A stretch of 45,579 bases of DNA from Magnetospirillum sp. UT-4 (lineage in GTDB: Bacteria > Pseudomonadota > Alphaproteobacteria > Rhodospirillales > Magnetospirillaceae), in NCBI RefSeq assembly GCF_902729435.1, contig NZ_CACVCG010000024.1:71776-117354 (forward strand), written 5' to 3'. A program made the position numbers and the translations under genes. Each line of letters starts with the position of its first letter. Position 1 is the first letter of the stretch. Below the pieces are notes generated by a model that did no database searches, was not told the DNA's origin, and saw nothing but the letters and a program-made list of their open reading frames with translations. Positions 43,002 through 45,579 of the stretch are shown piece by piece.

Positions 43002-44392
43002 TGACCAGCGAAATCGCCTCGCCTCCCCCCCCTGCCGCCGCCGAAGCCCCGGCACCCGGCAACGCCCTCGTCATCGTGCGGGGCGGACGCCAGCGCAAGC
43101 TGTTGTCCGAGCCCATCCTGTTCGAGGAGGCAAGCCTGCCGGCCTTCGTCCGAGCCGGCCTGCTGACCGCCGCCGGGTTCCTGGTGCTGTTCCTGATCTG
43201 GGCCTCCATCGTCCATATCGACGAGATCGCGGCGGCGCCCGGCCAGGTCATCCCCACCGGCTCGGTCAAGGTGGTGCAGCATCTCGAAGGCGGCAGCGTC
43301 GCCGAGATCCTGGTCAGCGAGGGACAGGAGGTGGCGGAGGGCGCCGTGCTCATCCGCATGGACACCACCGACGCCATGTCCGAGCACAAGCAGATGCTGG
43401 CCCGCTATTACGGGCTGCTGCTGCGCGCCGAGCGGCTGAAGGCGGTGCGCGAGAACCGCAAGCCCGACTTCGCCTCGGTCACCACCGATTTTCCCGACCT
43501 CGCCCTCGACCAGGAGCGGCTGTGGCACGGCCAGATCGCCGCGCGCAAGAGCGCCCTCGAAGTGATCGACAGCCAGGTCGATCAGAAGCGGCGCGAGATC
43601 AAGCAGCTGAAGGACGCCCTGAACATCGCCCACCAGCAGCTGAAACTTGCCGGCGACCAGACCGACATCCGCCAGCAGGCGGCGGACAGCGGCGTGGTGT
43701 CGCGCCAGACCTACCTGGAGACGGCCCGCGCCAAGGTGGCCGCCCAGGGCGAAGTCGCCCGCCTGACCGAACAGATCCAGGTCAACACCGACGCCCTGGC
43801 CGAGGCGGTGCGTCGCCGCGCCAGCCTGGACGCCACCCAGGAGCAGGACACCCTGTCCGAACTCGGCTCGGTCGCCGGCGAGGCGGAGCAGGTCAAGAAC
43901 GCCCTGACCAAGCTGCTGGACCGCGTCCAGCGCACCGACGTGCGGGCGCCGGTTTCGGGCCGGGTGCAGGACCTCAAGGTCAATACCGTCGGCGAGGTGG
44001 TGCCGGCCGGCGGGACGCTGATGCGGGTGGTGCCCTCCAACGCCGTGCTGGAGGCCGAGGTTCGCATCGCCACCGCCGATGTCGGCCACGTCGCCCCGGG
44101 CCAGCCGGTCAAGGTCAAGGTTTCCAGCTATGACTACAACCGGTACGGAATGCTGCCGGGAACCGTGAAGAAGGTCTCGCCCACCACCTACACCAGCGAG
44201 ACCGACAAGACCCCCTATTACCGCGGCATCGTCGAGATCAGCCGCCCCTACATGGGTCCGGGCGAGAACCAGAACCTGGTGCTGCCCGGCATGTCGGTCG
44301 AGGCCGACATCGTCACCGGCAACAAGGTCCTGATCGAATACCTGTTCAAGCCGGTCTTCGTTTCGCTGAAATCCTCATTCCACGAGCGGTGA
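42998..44392 (+). CDS. HlyD-family type I secretion membrane fusion protein
   Basis: 464 residues. A short Pro/Ala-rich cytoplasmic N-terminus precedes one membrane helix (about 50-72, LLTAAGFLVLFLIWASIVHI). It is followed by the family entry DEIAAAPGQVIPTGSVKVVQ and HLEGGSVAEILVSEGQEVAEG, a long coiled-coil hairpin (about 165-310), and the return half of the lipoyl domain RTDVRAPVSGRVQDLKVNT. The C-terminal beta domain ends with LPGMSVEADIVTGNKVLIEY and LFKPV, as in HlyD/PrtE. It bridges the ABC exporter and an outer-membrane factor across the periplasm. Coupled to the exporter gene; followed after 156 bases by the probable substrate gene. Confidence 0.93.
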   Translation: MMTSEIASPPPPAAAEAPAPGNALVIVRGGRQRKLLSEPILFEEASLPAFVRAGLLTAAGFLVLFLIWASIVHIDEIAAAPGQVIPTGSVKVVQHLEGGSVAEILVSEGQEVAEGAVLIRMDTTDAMSEHKQMLARYYGLLLRAERLKAVRENRKPDFASVTTDFPDLALDQERLWHGQIAARKSALEVIDSQVDQKRREIKQLKDALNIAHQQLKLAGDQTDIRQQAADSGVVSRQTYLETARAKVAAQGEVARLTEQIQVNTDALAEAVRRRASLDATQEQDTLSELGSVAGEAEQVKNALTKLLDRVQRTDVRAPVSGRVQDLKVNTVGEVVPAGGTLMRVVPSNAVLEAEVRIATADVGHVAPGQPVKVKVSSYDYNRYGMLPGTVKKVSPTTYTSETDKTPYYRGIVEISRPYMGPGENQNLVLPGMSVEADIVTGNKVLIEYLFKPVFVSLKSSFHER

Positions 44393-44482
44393 GGACGCGG
44401 GCTGTGCGCAATCTGATTTAAGCGGACTTACCCGGCCGAATTACTCCTCAGGGGTCAGTTCGGCGGCTAACCCCTGGCCCGG

Positions 44483-44511
44483 TTGGGCATGGTGCGCAAG
44501 GGGGTTAACAT
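44483..44511 (+). promoter_or_regulatory. candidate promoter of the repeat-protein gene
   Basis: TTGGGC (44483-44488) and TAACAT (44506-44511), 17 bases apart, lie 37 bases before the ATG at 44549. Partial matches only. A CAGGGGT/ACCCCTG inverted repeat lies just upstream, near 44449-44477. Confidence 0.3.
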
Positions 44512-44548
44512 CAAAGGGTAGGGAACTCTCTGTTATTGGGGACGGAAT

Positions 44549-45579
44549 ATGGCTGACGAAAACAACCAGGGCGACGGCGCGCAGCTGAGCAACGACCAGA
44601 AGCTGGATGCCCAGATCCTGGACGACCTCACCGTCCTGCAGCAGAACGACCTCAACCAGGAAGACGACGCCGTCGAGCATTCCGAGGAGAACAGCTCGAC
44701 CACCGACAATTCCGACCTCTCGAACCTGCAGATGGGTGACCGCCAGCAGCAGCTGGTCGCCGCGGCGGAAGCCGAAGGCGCGGCGCGCGTGGGCAGCGGC
44801 GCTGAAATCGTCGCCGACCCCTTCGGCGCCGGTGCCGACATTGCCGCCATCGAGATCGGCACCACCGGCGCGCAGGCCCCCATCCCGCCGACCGACGTCC
44901 CGCCCGGCGATTTCGCCGCCCGCCTGCCCGACCCGCCGCCGCCGGCGCCGGACCGCGAGGAGCGCTTCCCCGAGAACCGCCCCGAGCCGCAGCCCGCCGA
45001 GGACGAAGACGAGGAAGAGGACGACCAGGTCGCCGCAGCCCCGCCCGCCCCGCCGCCGGCCGACCCGGAACCGACTCCCGAGCCCACGCCGGAGCCGACC
45101 CCCGAGCCGACTCCTGAGCCCACGCCGGAACCGACCCCGGAACCGACGCCTGAGCCGACGCCGGAGCCGACGCCGGAGCCGACCCCGGAACCGACGCCCG
45201 AGCCCACGCCGGAACCGACCCCGGAGCCGACCCCGGAGCCGACGCCGGAGCCCACGCCGGAACCGACCCCGGAGCCGACGCCCGAGCCGACCCCGGAACC
45301 GACGCCGGCCGACCCGGAACCGACTCCCGAACCCACGCCGGAACCGACGCCCGAGCCCACGCCCGAGCCGACGCCTGAGCCGACTCCCGAGCCCACGCCG
45401 GAGCCGACCCCGGAGCCGACCCCCGAGCCGACGCCGGAACCGACTCCCGAGCCCACGCCCGAACCGACCCCGGAGCCCACGCCGGAGCCGACGCCCGAAC
45501 CGACCCCGGAACCGACCCCGGAGCCCACGCCGGAGCCCACGCCCGAGCCGACCCCGGAGCCCACGCCTGAGCCCACCCC
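44549..45579 (+). CDS. acidic protein with long Pro-Glu-Pro-Thr repeat, probable type I secretion substrate (partial)
   Basis: Open frame from an ATG to the window's end, 343 codons without a stop. Residues 1-60 are polar and acidic (MADENNQGDGAQLSNDQKLD, EENSSTTDNSDLSN) with no signal peptide. Residues 60-135 are Ala/Gly-rich, and 135-170 carry Pro and an acidic run (EDEDEEEDD). From residue 171 (45059) the chain is almost pure PEPT repeat, encoded by a 12-base unit with varied third positions. It is broken once by TPADPEPT near 45304. Pro-rich stalks of this kind are seen in large surface adhesins and RTX-type proteins. Lack of a Sec signal and the exporter genes just upstream support secretion as a type I substrate; the functional C-terminus is outside the window. 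Confidence 0.8.
   Translation, partial: MADENNQGDGAQLSNDQKLDAQILDDLTVLQQNDLNQEDDAVEHSEENSSTTDNSDLSNLQMGDRQQQLVAAAEAEGAARVGSGAEIVADPFGAGADIAAIEIGTTGAQAPIPPTDVPPGDFAARLPDPPPPAPDREERFPENRPEPQPAEDEDEEEDDQVAAAPPAPPPADPEPTPEPTPEPTPEPTPEPTPEPTPEPTPEPTPEPTPEPTPEPTPEPTPEPTPEPTPEPTPEPTPEPTPEPTPEPTPEPTPADPEPTPEPTPEPTPEPTPEPTPEPTPEPTPEPTPEPTPEPTPEPTPEPTPEPTPEPTPEPTPEPTPEPTPEPTPEPTPEPTPEPTPEPT
45059..45579 (+). repeat. 12-base tandem repeat encoding Pro-Glu-Pro-Thr
   Basis: About forty units of CCNGARCCNACN run to the window's end, all in frame with the gene starting at 44549. The phrase GCCGACCCGGAACCGACTCC occurs twice, at 45059 and near 45307, marking a larger duplicated block of about 20 units. Third-position variation shows the array is not a recent pure expansion. 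Confidence 0.9.

Noticed and set aside
38940-43055. 1371-codon minus-strand open frame opposite the ABC exporter
   Set aside because: Antisense shadow of a high-GC gene. It is His/Gln/Arg-rich with no domain motifs, while the plus strand shows complete Walker motifs.
44533-45576. 347-codon minus-strand frame made of Gly-Val-Gly-Ser repeats
   Set aside because: It is the complement of the PEPT-encoding array. The plus-strand frame has a ribosome-binding site, a non-repetitive N-terminus and an operon context; the minus frame only mirrors the repeat.

Overview
The window is 45.6 kb of high-GC DNA with dense, mostly overlapping genes. Its gene content fits an alphaproteobacterium of the Rhodospirillales, possibly Magnetospirillum-like: an aminotransferase-hom-glpX-recJ run, a class I polyhydroxyalkanoate (PHA) synthase, a caa3-type oxidase cluster, a DUF2293 protein and a HpnK-type deacetylase. 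The genus is an inference from gene content, not a demonstrated identity.

Layout. 160-4105: a Ppx/GppA phosphatase overlapping rlmE, a small host-attachment-family protein on the minus strand, and guaB. 4178-10473: a respiratory cluster coding for a CtaG-like assembly factor, a tri-haem cytochrome c, a mono-haem lipoprotein cytochrome, subunit II with a C-terminal cytochrome c domain, a subunit I/III fusion, a small membrane protein, and what looks like an internally deleted cation exchanger. 10428-15721: a short-chain dehydrogenase, an RsmB-type rRNA methyltransferase, a DUF1328 membrane peptide, a Gln-rich phage-like protein and PHA synthase. 15934-22960: an OmpA-type lipoprotein, a DUF2293 protein, then aminotransferase-hom-glpX-recJ coupled by start/stop overlaps. 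The glpX product appears to have lost conserved metal-site residues.

From tRNA-Glu (23022-23097) to about 32.8 kb the sequence becomes visibly less GC-biased and reads as a genomic island. It holds a complete, overlapping four-gene type I Wadjet (JetABCD) anti-plasmid system, a frameshifted gene remnant, a short YkgJ-like cysteine-cluster protein, and a GSU2403-type nucleotidyltransferase-fold protein with a perfect 12-bp inverted repeat in front of it. No integrase was found.

The last 13 kb is an envelope and secretion region. On the minus strand are an outer-membrane efflux/secretion factor (NodT type), three small exported proteins and a HpnK-like deacetylase, next to a regulator that combines an N-terminal LuxR helix-turn-helix, a degenerate cyclase-like region and an AAA ATPase. 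On the plus strand are a double-length ABC exporter (two membrane and two ATPase domains in one chain), an HlyD-type adaptor, and the start of an acidic protein that becomes a long Pro-Glu-Pro-Thr repeat and leaves the window. The last three look like a type I secretion system with its substrate.

A family of GC-rich, roughly 100-bp palindromic elements lies between genes at 1880, 2004, 5908 and 13797, with a shorter relative at 4117. One copy supplies the stop codon of rlmE and another occupies the 5' end of a cytochrome gene. Start codons are placed from overlaps, Shine-Dalgarno sites and family alignments made from memory; no database search was run.
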